Source of the DNA: CBDCVA01 sp965222935 [NCBI: Candidatus Latescibacterota bacterium]
GTDB taxonomy: Bacteria; Latescibacterota; CBDCVA01
Length of the DNA stretch: 64,000 nt
Direction of reading: 5' to 3'
Assembly (NCBI GenBank): GCA_965222935.1
Contig: CBDCVA010000001.1
Span: forward strand, 124,001 to 188,000
Both the position numbers and the translations under genes were made by a program. A model generated the notes under the pieces. That model saw nothing but the letters and a program-made list of their open reading frames with translations, was not told the DNA's origin and searched no databases. Below are positions 43,872-52,829 of this stretch, piece by piece; position 1 is the stretch's first letter; every line of letters starts with the position of its first letter.

Positions 43872-44228
43872 ATGGAGGCGGCTGTGCGCGGGGCCCCTCT
43901 TGCGACAAGAACGGGATTGAAGGCCGGGGCGTTGGGCGTTCTGTTTGGAGCTCACGGCGTAGCTCGGTGGGTGGGTGGAGAGGTCGGAGAGAGCGTGTCC
44001 GGTGTGCTCATCAAAGCTGGCCTTGTTGTTGCCTTTGTCTTGCTCTATGTATGGGCGTTTAGGAGTATGGGATGGAGTCGCACGAAATCCATAATGCTCA
44101 CCGCCGTTGTCGGGTGGTCAGTGGCCTTGCTCTTGTTCTTATTCCTGAGGGCGTTTGGCCTTGACGGGCTTGTTCCCGACTTTCTCTTGATAGCCTTCGG
44201 ACACTCAGAGCTTCGTGTCTCCCCTTGA
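43872..44228 (+). CDS. Small membrane protein of unknown function
   Basis: 118 aa; ATG 43872 has AGGAG about 9 nt upstream. Two clear membrane helices (LIKAGLVVAFVLLYVWAF and MLTAVVGWSVALLLFLFLRA), with a possible third hydrophobic patch near residues 18-32. No family was recognised. Codon use (CTC, TTG, CTA, ATA) is less GC-rich than the surroundings. The neighbouring membrane-like fragments suggest that this locus has been rearranged. Confidence 0.5.
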   Translation: MEAAVRGAPLATRTGLKAGALGVLFGAHGVARWVGGEVGESVSGVLIKAGLVVAFVLLYVWAFRSMGWSRTKSIMLTAVVGWSVALLLFLFLRAFGLDGLVPDFLLIAFGHSELRVSP

Positions 44229-44432
44229 TACGGCCGTCTGGTGAGCGCGTCAGTGAGTCCCCCGGAGAGGGGGGCGCGCGAGGCATCGAGCGCGGGGGGT
44301 GAACCGCCCTGCATGAGCTGGCACCGCGAGGCGAGGGTAGCGAGGGCGGGGGGCAAGACCGAGCGCCCTAACGTGTAGCTGGTGTGCGGTGGATCGCGTC
44401 CTCTTGCGGTCGCCAACAGAACGCGGGGAGCT
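44229..44432. other. Intergenic region before the lactonase gene
   Basis: About 200 nt of G-rich sequence with no supported ORF and no convincing promoter. Only the ribosome site GGGGAG just before ATG 44433 is clear. Confidence 0.4.
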
Positions 44433-45536
44433 ATGACCATGACGTCACAGAGCCTTGAGGAGATTCGTGTCTACGTCGGGACTTACACGAGCGGCGGGAG
44501 CGAGGGGATTTACCTCTATCGCATGGACCCATCCACCGGCGCGCTGGAGCGCGGCCGCGCTGTGGCTCGGGACATCGCCAATCCCTCCTTCGTGGCCCTC
44601 GATCCGCAGGGGCGAACCCTCTATTCCGTCGAGGAAACGGGGCACTCGGACGACGAGCCAAGCGGCGCTGTGAGCGCGTTCTCCATCGACCCAGAGACCG
44701 GAGACCTGACGCACTTGAACCGACAGCCCTCGGGCGGAGACGGTCCGTGCCATCTCAGCGTCGATGGAACGGGTCGATACGTTCTTGTGGCGAACTACGG
44801 GTCGGGCAGCGCCTCCATGCTTCCCGTCCTCGAGGGCGGAGGACTGGGCGAAGCCACCGGCTTCGTTCAGCATAAAGGCAACAGCGTTCTGGAACGGCAG
44901 GCGGGCCCTCATGCGCATTCCATCAACCTGGACCCCGGCAACCGCTATGCGTTCGTGGCGGACCTTGGGCTCGACAGGGTCATGATCTACCGGCTGGACC
45001 TCGACCGGGGGAAGCTGATCCCCGGCGATGAACCCTGGGTAGAAGCTCAGGCCGGGGCGGGGCCGCGCCATTTCGATTTCCATCCCAACGGCAGATACGC
45101 CTATCTCATCAACGAGATCGGCAACACGATGACGGCGTTTGCGTACGATGAAACGCGCGGGGCGCTCAGGGAAGTGCAGACCGCCTCGACGCTACCGGAG
45201 GCTTTTTCGGGCACCAGCTACACGGCGGATGTGCACGTCGCTCCATCGGGCAAGTTCGTGTATGGCTCCAATCGCGGCCATGACAGCATCGCGATCTTTG
45301 GCGTCGACGAGGGTACGGGCAGGATGACCCCGCTCGGCTGTGAGCCGACTCGGGGCCGGTCCCCGCGCAACTTCGGTATCGACCCGACCGGCACGTTTCT
45401 CCTAGCGGCCAATCAGGAGACCGATAACGTGGTGACCTTCCGGATGGATCAGGGGACGGGTGCGCTCGTGCCGACGGGCTACGTGACCGAAATCCCGGCG
45501 CCCGTCTGCCTGGAGATGACCTCTATCGCTTCATAG
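44433..45536 (+). CDS. Lactonase-family beta-propeller (6-phosphogluconolactonase-like)
   Basis: 367 aa from ATG 44433. Seven-bladed propeller repeats of the Pgl/YbhE type: VYVGTYTSGGSEGIYLYRMD at the start, then GDGPCHLSVDGTGRYVLVAN, GPHAHSINLDPGNRYAFVAD, AGPRHFDFHPNGRYAYLINE, VHVAPSGKFVYGSNRGHDSI, SPRNFGIDPTGTFLLAANQE. It would open sugar lactones, in agreement with the KDG-kinase-like and other sugar genes elsewhere in the window. It has no signal peptide. A weak hairpin (TCGG/CCGA, 45570-45584) followed by a T-rich run lies downstream and may terminate transcription. Confidence 0.88.
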   Translation: MTMTSQSLEEIRVYVGTYTSGGSEGIYLYRMDPSTGALERGRAVARDIANPSFVALDPQGRTLYSVEETGHSDDEPSGAVSAFSIDPETGDLTHLNRQPSGGDGPCHLSVDGTGRYVLVANYGSGSASMLPVLEGGGLGEATGFVQHKGNSVLERQAGPHAHSINLDPGNRYAFVADLGLDRVMIYRLDLDRGKLIPGDEPWVEAQAGAGPRHFDFHPNGRYAYLINEIGNTMTAFAYDETRGALREVQTASTLPEAFSGTSYTADVHVAPSGKFVYGSNRGHDSIAIFGVDEGTGRMTPLGCEPTRGRSPRNFGIDPTGTFLLAANQETDNVVTFRMDQGTGALVPTGYVTEIPAPVCLEMTSIAS

Positions 45537-45635
45537 TTTCTTCATACGCGCTGGACATCTCTATCTTGCTCGGCTACAATCCGAAGTTCTTTTGTTTTTT
45601 GTCTTTCCTTCTTTCTTGCATGGAATCGTGCGTCT

Positions 45636-45860
45636 ACGCTTGCATTCGACACACATAAGGCCGTGAAGGCGCTCAAGGAATCCGGGGCCGCGGTTGCCTC
45701 GGTCGGAGATGTCATGAGCGAACATGCTGCGACGAAGGCCGATCTTCAAACGCTCGAACAGCGCATGATGGCGCACATGTCCGGCAGGTTCGAGACGCTC
45801 CATGCAGGCTCGGATGCATCGATAGATCGGGAACCCTTCAACCCGAGGTGTAGAGCATGA
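45636..45860 (+). pseudogene. DUF1640/CCDC90-like remnant
   Basis: The frame reads TLAFDTHKAVKALKESGAA at its start and ATKADLQTLEQRMMAHMSGR later. Together these match small DUF1640 proteins, which begin near M-(S/T)-TLxFDTHKxxKxLKEAG and contain ATKADLxxLE before a C-terminal membrane helix. Here no start codon stands before the FDTHK segment in frame (the first is GTG 45663), and the C-terminal helix is missing. The gene looks truncated at both ends. A shortened coiled-coil protein from GTG 45663 could still be made. Confidence 0.5.
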
Positions 45861-46744
45861 ACGTTCGAATAGGTTCGGCGCCAGACTCGTGGGGCGTATG
45901 GCTCCCGAGCGATCCGAAGCAGATCCCCTGGGACCGCTTTCTGGATGAGGTAGTCGAGGCCGGCTATGAGTGGATAGAGCTCGGGCCCTACGGATATTTG
46001 CCCACCGATCTGGCCGAGCTGCGGGCGGAGCTAGGGAAGCGCGGCCTGAAGGTGACCGCCAGCTTCGCGATGGGCGACCTGGCGGACCCCGCGGAGTGGC
46101 CGGATGTGGAGAGGCAGGTGCTGGGCTTCGGGGAACTGCTGGTGCCCCTGGGAGCGAAGTTCCTGGTATTGATCGACGGCGTCTATACCGACCTCTTCAC
46201 CGGGGCGCAGAAGGGGCCACCGCGCCTCGACGGGGAGGGCTGGAAGCGGCTGATCGATAGTACCCACAGGGCGGCGGACATCGCGCGGGACCGGTTCGGG
46301 CTATCTCTCGTCTTCCATCCGCACGCCGAGACGCACGTGGAGTACGAGGATCAGATCGACGCGTTTCTGGAGCAGACCGATCCCGAGCGCGTGTCGCTCT
46401 GCCTGGACACGGGTCATCACGCCTACCGGGGGGGCGACCCCGTGCGGTTCATGCGTCAACACCACGACAGGACGCCTTACCTGCACATCAAGAGCGTCGA
46501 CCGCGACGTGCAGCAGAAGGTGGAGGCGGAGAACATACCCTTCGTCACCGCCTCGGGGATGGGCATGTTCTGCGAGCCGTCGCAGGGCGCCGTGGACTTC
46601 ATCGCTTTCCGGGATGTGCTCCGCGAGATCAATTTTGACGGCTGGGCCATCGTCGAGCAGGACATGTACCCGGCCCCCTTCGACAAGCCGCTGCCCATCG
46701 CCAGGCGCACCCGAGCCTACCTGCGCGAGACGGGCATCGGTTGA
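45857..46744 (+). CDS. IolE-like sugar isomerase/inosose dehydratase family protein
   Basis: 295 aa. Starts NVRIGSAPDSWGVWLPSDPK, the characteristic opening of inosose dehydratase-like TIM barrels. Metal-site motifs: LVFHPHAETHVEYEDQ (His, Glu), LCLDTGHHAYRGG (Asp, His), YLHIKSVD and WAIVEQDMYPAP (Glu). IolE converts 2-keto-myo-inositol, but no other iol genes are present, so the substrate is open. It overlaps the DUF1640 remnant by 4 nt (ATGA) and is followed by a convergent aldo/keto reductase. Confidence 0.82.
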   Translation: MNVRIGSAPDSWGVWLPSDPKQIPWDRFLDEVVEAGYEWIELGPYGYLPTDLAELRAELGKRGLKVTASFAMGDLADPAEWPDVERQVLGFGELLVPLGAKFLVLIDGVYTDLFTGAQKGPPRLDGEGWKRLIDSTHRAADIARDRFGLSLVFHPHAETHVEYEDQIDAFLEQTDPERVSLCLDTGHHAYRGGDPVRFMRQHHDRTPYLHIKSVDRDVQQKVEAENIPFVTASGMGMFCEPSQGAVDFIAFRDVLREINFDGWAIVEQDMYPAPFDKPLPIARRTRAYLRETGIG

Positions 46745-46811
46745 TCGCGCCGGGGGGAGAGCCGGAAGGGATGGCGCGATCCCCTCACAACGTGGCCGCA
46801 TCCCTCCCGAA

Positions 46812-47729
46812 TCAGTCGATTCCGCGCCACTCCCGACCGATGCGATCATAGCGCTCATGCAGATCGGCCACCGTTTCATCCGCCAACGGTAGCTGCGTCT
46901 CGACCGCGTCGATATTGGCGAGCATGTGCTCGGGATCGCGGGTGCCGACGATCGCGGTGTGCATGTCCTCGTGTGCGAGGACAAAACCCAGGGCGAGCGC
47001 GATGGGGTCCTTCGGGGCTTCCGCGATCGGCCCCGGTTCCAGGAGCGCCCTCGCGCGTTTCAAGCGTTCGAGGTTCGTGCCGGATAGCCCCGCGTCGCCG
47101 GGGGAGACCGCCTTGCCCCAGGCAGCGTTGGCGATCGGCCTCTTGGCGATAAGCCCCATTCCCCGCTCTCTGGCCCGCTCGAATATGCTGTACCGGGGCC
47201 CCTGGTCGACCAGGTTGAACGCGATCTGAAGCGTGTCGAACAGGCCGCTCTCGATGGCCCATTCGGCCTCCTCGTTCTCGCCGCTGTAGCCGACGAACCG
47301 GGTCTTCCCCGCCTCCTTGGCGTCCATCACCGCCTCGATCACATCGTCGGGCGTCGGCGCCGAGATGTCGTAGGCGTGGACCTGCACGAGGTCGACGCGG
47401 TCCGTCCTCAGCTTCTTCAGGCTTAAATCGATGCCCCGCCGCACCGTCTTGCCAGTCCACGGCTGCCCCGATGAACCGGTGGAGACGTGGCCGGCCTTGG
47501 TGGCCAGGACGAACTCATCGCGGCGATGGCCCACCGTCAAGCCGATCAACTCTTCGCTGTTGGCGTAGCACTCCGCGGTATCGAGGAAGTTGATGCCGGC
47601 GTCCAGGGCCGCGCCGAGGATACGGCCCGCCCGCCGGGGCTCATCGATGGAGAATGAGCCTATCTCCACGAGGCCTGCGCCGAGGCGGCTGACGCGAAGA
47701 CCCGTCTTACCCAGCGTCGTCATCTCCAT
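46812..47729 (-). CDS. Aldo/keto reductase
   Basis: 305 aa from ATG 47729, with AAAGGAG 6-8 nt upstream. The (beta/alpha)8 AKR tetrad is visible: Asp and Tyr in NFLDTAECYANSEE, Lys in LATKAGH, and His in LVQVHAYD. The C-terminal NADPH region includes IVGTRDPEHMLANIDA. It reduces or oxidises carbonyl groups of sugars or related compounds. It is divergent from the HicBA module and convergent with the IolE-like gene. Confidence 0.9.
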   Translation of the reverse strand: MEMTTLGKTGLRVSRLGAGLVEIGSFSIDEPRRAGRILGAALDAGINFLDTAECYANSEELIGLTVGHRRDEFVLATKAGHVSTGSSGQPWTGKTVRRGIDLSLKKLRTDRVDLVQVHAYDISAPTPDDVIEAVMDAKEAGKTRFVGYSGENEEAEWAIESGLFDTLQIAFNLVDQGPRYSIFERARERGMGLIAKRPIANAAWGKAVSPGDAGLSGTNLERLKRARALLEPGPIAEAPKDPIALALGFVLAHEDMHTAIVGTRDPEHMLANIDAVETQLPLADETVADLHERYDRIGREWRGID

Positions 47730-47850
47730 GCGATGTCTCCTTTTAATCGCGCCCCTGGTCGAGGGCGAGAAGAACGTCAAGACCGGATGCCATCCATTGC
47801 CCCCAGGTATTCAGGAACCTACATTCAGTATACACAGGGAGGAGGGGGAC

Positions 47851-48117
47851 ATGGACATCTTCGTTACAGGCGTCATCGAGCGGCAAAAGGATGACTGGCT
47901 CGCATTCTGCCCCGAACTGGAGATCAACACCTTCGGGGCTACCGAAGAAGATGCACGGGAAAGCCTTGAGGAGGCCATCATCGGGTATCTGCAAACGGCT
48001 GAGGCCAGTAATAGACTCGAAGAACTACGCCATGTGTTAGAGACGCGCTCGGCCCAGCAATTGTCCTTCAAGAAGGACGTGGAGGAAGATGAGTGGCTTG
48101 CGTCTCCAGTAGGTTAA
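47851..48117 (+). CDS. hicB: HicB-type antitoxin
   Basis: 88 aa; ATG 47851 lies behind GGGAGGAGGGGG. GVIERQKDDWLAFCPELEIN, then FGATEEDARESLEEAIIGYL, is the HicB partial-RNase-H fold. The C-terminal part (FKKDVEEDEWLASPVG) is too short for a helix-turn-helix. It should neutralise the HicA toxin encoded 25 nt downstream. Confidence 0.85.
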   Translation: MDIFVTGVIERQKDDWLAFCPELEINTFGATEEDARESLEEAIIGYLQTAEASNRLEELRHVLETRSAQQLSFKKDVEEDEWLASPVG

Positions 48118-48142
48118 CACGACCGATGGGCTGGGAAATTTT

Positions 48143-48388
48143 GTGCCTCATCTCCCGAATCTGACGTGGAAGCAGTTCGTAAAGTTGGCAGAAATCAAGG
48201 GCTATGTGTTTGCGAGAGTCAGAGGAAGCCACGTCATCTATGAGAATCCCGAGGTTCCGTTGCCCGAGGGTATCATTCCCATTCCACGAAAGAAAAACAT
48301 CCCCAAAGACACACGCCGCGCCTTACTACGACAACTTGGCGTCAGCCCCGACGATGTACAAATCTTCTTAGAAACCAAGCAAATCTAA
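48143..48388 (+). CDS. hicA: HicA-type mRNA interferase toxin
   Basis: 81 aa from GTG 48143. Double-stranded-RNA-binding-like fold with the catalytic His in FARVRGSHVIYENPE, preceded by TWKQFVKLAEIKGYVF and followed by IPIPRKKNIPKDTRRALLRQ and LGVSPDDVQIFLE. It cleaves mRNA when free of HicB. The order hicB-hicA is inverted relative to E. coli but common. The pair is intact, unlike the HicB-like gene near 24.1 kb. It lies between an aldo/keto reductase and a broken restriction-modification gene. Confidence 0.85.
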   Translation: MPHLPNLTWKQFVKLAEIKGYVFARVRGSHVIYENPEVPLPEGIIPIPRKKNIPKDTRRALLRQLGVSPDDVQIFLETKQI

Positions 48389-48410
48389 CGAAGCGGGACA
48401 AGTCCATAAG

Positions 48411-48430
48411 GCCCTAGATTGCAGTAGGGC
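48411..48430 (+). terminator. Hairpin after hicBA
   Basis: GCCCTA (48411-48416) pairs with TAGGGC (48425-48430) around an 8-nt loop, 22 nt after the hicA stop. No T-tract follows, so it may only stabilise the mRNA end. It could also serve the convergent restriction-modification gene. Confidence 0.3.
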
Positions 48431-48516
48431 TGTCATGTAGACATTCAATCAGCCACACCTTCGCCTTACTCCAACTCCCCCAACCACAGGTACCCTTTTA
48501 GAAAGTCGTGATCGGC

Positions 48517-51500
48517 TCAGGGCTGGGCTTCCTGCGCGGCACGTCCGGCTCCCTTCAGCAGACCGGACCTCTGGCGCTGCGGCGCCGGTGGCTTTCGCAT
48601 CGCGTCGGGCGCGTCGGGCAGTTCATCGGCCCCGAAGCAGGGACCGGAGATGACGGCGTCCAGGAGCCTCGCCTGTTCTGGATAACCCGTTAGAGTCGCC
48701 TCCAGCACCCAGAGCAGTTCGAGCAGCTCCGTCGTGAACTGGCTCGTCCAGCGCTCGGGGCGAGTGTCGTCCAGCGGCGAGGATTTCCTGCCCGCGCCCC
48801 TCTTCATCCGGTACTTGAGCCACGACCGCACCACCTTGAGGCCCGAGACCTCGAACTCGAAGACTTCCGGGGCGACGGGCTCGAACGCGCCCTCGCCCAC
48901 ATGGAGCGTTCGCGTCCCGTCGTTATAGTCGAATGCTTCGGGGTAGCCATCGGGATCGCCGGGGACGGGCTTGACGCACCTGGCCGCGCCGCGCGGGACG
49001 CGGCTTCGCTGTTCGCCCTCGGGGACGAAGCGCTCGCCGTACGTGTGGAGATGCAGCAGACGCGCGCCCGCGCTTCGCACCGCCTCGAACAGGGTGGCGT
49101 CCTTCGTGATAGGAACGCGCAACTCGCGCGACCCCAGTTCCTTCGCATAGCGGGCGGTGAAGGCCGGCTGCGCCAGCGCGCCGTAGATGTAGGCCAGGAT
49201 ATCCTCCGGCGTCACCTTGCGCTCGTAGGCCGCGCCGAGCAGGTCGAGCAGGCCGGGGAGGACGTTGACCTCCGTCGCGTCGGCGGTGCGGTAGAGGGGT
49301 ATAGAGCTTCCAGCACGACCTGAGAAATAGTTACGGTCGGGAATGAAGGCGCAGGCGGTTAGACTTGGCCCACCCGATATTGCCTGTGTGAGAATCGTCG
49401 TCAGATATATCTGTCTCTCGCCGTGAGCGCGCCATAGATCGGGGCGGAGAAGGTCGCCCAGCCTGCTGTCGGCGAACATCCACTGCCGGTCGAATGAACG
49501 ATACGCGTAACGCTCGATGCGGGGAATCGCAGCGTTACGGGGCAACTGATCAAGAGGCGCCTCGGCCTCTTCGCCATCCTTGAGCGGCGGGTACTTGCGT
49601 GCTGTTTTGCGGTCGCGCGTTTCTTTGAAGGCGGCGGCCCTGTCCGCGGAGGCCAACAGCGTGCGCCAACGCGCCGCCAATGTTTCGGGATCGGGGCAAA
49701 TCGGCCAAGTTCGTTGAAACTGAACGCCTGAATGTTGCCACGGCATGAGGTCGCTCAGAAGAGGCAAGTCGAAATAGTCGCCCACCCCCGCCGGGCGGAA
49801 GGGGGCCTGCCAGTCATCGGGGCAGTCCTCCCAATCGACCGATGCAAACCCGTAGATCGCATCAAGCGCCGCGAGCTTGTCACCGCGCGTTCCCTCGATG
49901 CGGGCATAGTGAACGGCGGCGGGCTCAGTCTCTCTCGCTTCACCATATCGTACGGCTACGGCGATAGCCACCGGGGTAAGGATGGCGAAGACGTTGTCGC
50001 TCTTGCGCGAACCGCGCCCCTCTCCGCCGAGGTCGATGATCCAGATTTGGTCGCACAGGCGGCGCATGTGTTCACGCATCCCGCTAAAAGCGTCGCCATC
50101 GAGGTAGCTCGACGCGCTGATGAAGCTGACGACGCCCGGCCCCGAGGCCTTCGCGTGCTCGAAGACCTTCCACAGCGCCTAGCGCCAGAAGTAGACGTAA
50201 AGGTTGTAGAGGTTTCTGACGTCGCCGCCGTGTCCGGCCTTGACGGCGGGGTCCCGGAAATCGCCGAAGATCGCGTGTGAGGGCCCGCCGTCGTCGTCCC
50301 AGCGGACCCAGCCGCCGGTGAGGGCCCTGTTGTCGCCGCTGGCGGTCTCGTGGCGGTCGTAGGGCGGGTTGCCCACGCAGACGATCACGGGGACCTCGCT
50401 CTTGACCTGGAGCGCCCTGGTGTGCTGCTCGGCGATGGGTTCGAGGTAGAAAGACAGCGCGAGCGGTTGAGCGTGGGGGCTTTCGAGCGTGTCGGTCAGG
50501 TAGACGTGCGTGCCGTCCTGGGGGAGCGACGCGCCACGATCGCGCAGGGCGCGGCTGACGCGCAGTTCGGTCACGGCGTAGGGGCCGACCATATGCTCGA
50601 AGCCGTAGAGGTTGGCGGCCAGCGCGGTGGCCTTGCCCGGCACGGCTCCCGGACCCTGCTCGTCCTCGACCCGGCTGAGGGCGTGCTCGATGACGCCGAG
50701 GAGGTAGGTTCCCGTGCCGGAAGCCGGATCGAGCGTGACGACGTCGGGATCGGCGAATCCCAGGGGCCTGCTGATGCGGTTCACGAGCAGATCGTCAATG
50801 AGGCGGACCTGGGCGCGGACGACCTCGACGGGGGTGTAGTAGACCCCGGCATCCTTACGCAGCCTGGGGTCGTAGGCGGCGAGAAAGTCCTCGTAGAAAT
50901 AAAGCCAGGGGTCCTCGGGGGCCCTGAGCGAATCGGTCGGGACCTCGGCGACCACGCGCATGAGCAGATCGAGGGAGGCGGAGATTTCGGCCCGAGCTCT
51001 GGGGTCGGTCAGGACCTGAAGGGCGCGCGCGAGCAGGTTGTGCTCAGCGGCCAGGGCCGTTTCGGCGTGGGGGAGGGTCAGCGGGTTGGCCCCCTCGCTG
51101 CGGGCCAGCAGCAGGGCGAAAGTGACGGTTTGCGCGTAGGCATCGGCGAACTGCTCGTCGCGCGCGTCCGGGAAAAGGAGCTGCCGCCAGTCCCTTGCGA
51201 GTTGGACGAGGGGCGATTGCGGTTCGCGGAGGGCGTCGGTGACATCGTCGCGGAGCAGGCGGCACAACGGTGCGAGCAGGCGGGCGAAGCCCTCGAGATC
51301 GAGGCGGCCCTCGCGGTCGTAGGGCAGAATGGGATTCCATGAGAAGAAATCGCGCAACAGACGTTCCACCGCGCCCGCGTCTTCGAGGGCGGCGGCCTTC
51401 TTGCCGTCGGAGGCGATGTCGCCACGGAGATGGACGATCCTGCCCACCGGCTTGCCATCGCGATAGAGCGCCCATTCGTTGCCGTCCGTGTAGAGGAGGT

Positions 51501-51834
51501 TGGGGATGGCCGAGAAGCGCTTCCACTGATCGCGGTTGTGGCCGGTGAAGCGCCTGGCATTGACTCCGACTCCGGGGGCCTTGAGCTCGACGTAACCCGC
51601 GAGCAGGCCGTTGAGATGGGCGGCAAAATCGGGGCGGCCCAGGCGGTCGGGGAGCCTGGCCTCGCCCGTGCAGACGGCGTTCCAGCCGAGGGCGCGGGCG
51701 GCGTCAGCCATGAGGTTCTCGAAGGGGCCGCGCAACTGGTCTTCGGGCGCGCCCTGGGTCAGTTGCGTCATCTTGGCCGTGACCGCCTGGCCGAAGGACT
51801 CCAAAGCCTTGTGTATCAGGTTGTTGGGCATCAT
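48517..51834 (-). pseudogene. Type ISP restriction-modification enzyme, interrupted by an in-frame TAG
   Basis: One frame of 1105 sense codons broken only by TAG at 50181-50179. N-terminal PD-(D/E)xK-like nuclease (GRPDFAAHLNGLLAGYVELK), a helical region, then an N6-adenine methyltransferase: motif X-like DAGVYYTPVEVV, motif I TLDPASGTGTYLLG, motif IV VCVGNPPYDRHE. The rest matches the type ISP C-terminal target-recognition half (LDAIYGFASVDWEDCPDDWQ; WMFADSRLGDLLRPDLWR). The stop falls in LYVYFWR-stop-ALWKVFEHA, where relatives have Trp, so TGG to TAG is the simplest explanation. There is no SNF2 helicase domain. If translated, the first 551 aa contain nuclease and methylase but no target recognition. 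Confidence 0.85.
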
Positions 51835-51861
51835 GGGATTCCAGCGGATTTTCCAGGCCTA

Positions 51862-52761
51862 TTACGCATCGACGCCGCCTCGTCCATGGGCCGCCCACAG
51901 CCGTTGCAGGGGCGCATAGCTCAGGAATTCAATGCCCTCCTCCTCCGCGATAGCCGCTACCCGTTCGGACGTCATGAACTCGAGGGACGACCGCCTGCCC
52001 TCGGGCGTGGCGCTGACGCCTTCCACCAGCGGGCTGGACATGATGGCTTCGAGCTCCCCGGTGACGATCGCGGGATGCATCGCCCACTCGCTGAGGCCGG
52101 AGGGTAGCGCCCGCAGCGCCTTCGTCAAGATGGACACCTTCCGGCCGGGATCGATTCGGCCGCAATCGGTCACCCTGTGATCGATGGCGGGCAATCCCCG
52201 CGCCCGTAGCTTCTCAACGCCGTCCTTGCGCCCGACCCTCAAGGCCATTCCATATTCGATGGCGAGGCCGACGGTCATGTCAAAAAGGCTCTCACGGAGC
52301 TCATGGGTGCCGTAGTGGCTATCGAGGTGCGTGGGTTGCAAGCCGGTGGCGAGGACCGCTTCGATCTGGGCCCTGTACTCTCGTTCCACTTCGGCGGGGT
52401 CCGCATGCATCAGGAGCTCGGCGTATCGGTTATCGAGGGGGAAATAGCCCGATTCATCGAGTAGCGACGGGACCCTGTCGAAGGGTGTCAAGGGCTTCCA
52501 TCGGTAGTTGACGTATTCGCTCACTAGGGTGAGGTGCACGCCGAAAGGGATGCGGGGGTTTTCCTTGAGGAGATGGATGGCGTGGCCGCTCCACGGGGCC
52601 GGCATCATCAACGAACAGGAGGTGGCGAGGCCGTCCTCGATGGCCCGCAGGGTGCCCTCGTTGTGGGCGTGACAGAGGCCGAAATCGTCCGTGCTAAGGA
52701 TCAATAGTCGCGCATCGGGTGGATATCCGAGCCATGCGCAGGCGCCCCGATTGCCCGGCAT
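51862..52761 (-). CDS. YdjC/ChbG-family carbohydrate deacetylase
   Basis: 299 aa. Metal and catalytic motifs of the family: LILSTDDFGLCHAHNEGTLR (Asp-Asp), FGVHLTLVSEY (His) and PTHLDSHYGTHELR (His, Asp, His). Members remove acetyl groups from amino sugars such as chitobiose. ATG 52761. It lies in the same direction and close to an aminotransferase and a Gfo/Idh dehydrogenase (gaps of 68 and 97 nt), so a role in amino-sugar breakdown is inferred. Confidence 0.88.
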   Translation of the reverse strand: MPGNRGACAWLGYPPDARLLILSTDDFGLCHAHNEGTLRAIEDGLATSCSLMMPAPWSGHAIHLLKENPRIPFGVHLTLVSEYVNYRWKPLTPFDRVPSLLDESGYFPLDNRYAELLMHADPAEVEREYRAQIEAVLATGLQPTHLDSHYGTHELRESLFDMTVGLAIEYGMALRVGRKDGVEKLRARGLPAIDHRVTDCGRIDPGRKVSILTKALRALPSGLSEWAMHPAIVTGELEAIMSSPLVEGVSATPEGRRSSLEFMTSERVAAIAEEEGIEFLSYAPLQRLWAAHGRGGVDA

Positions 52762-52829
52762 TGGGCGTTTCCTTTCCCCGTAAGGCTATGGGTCGAGCCC
52801 GATCTCCCGCTCCGGGGGCAGGGTTCGAT

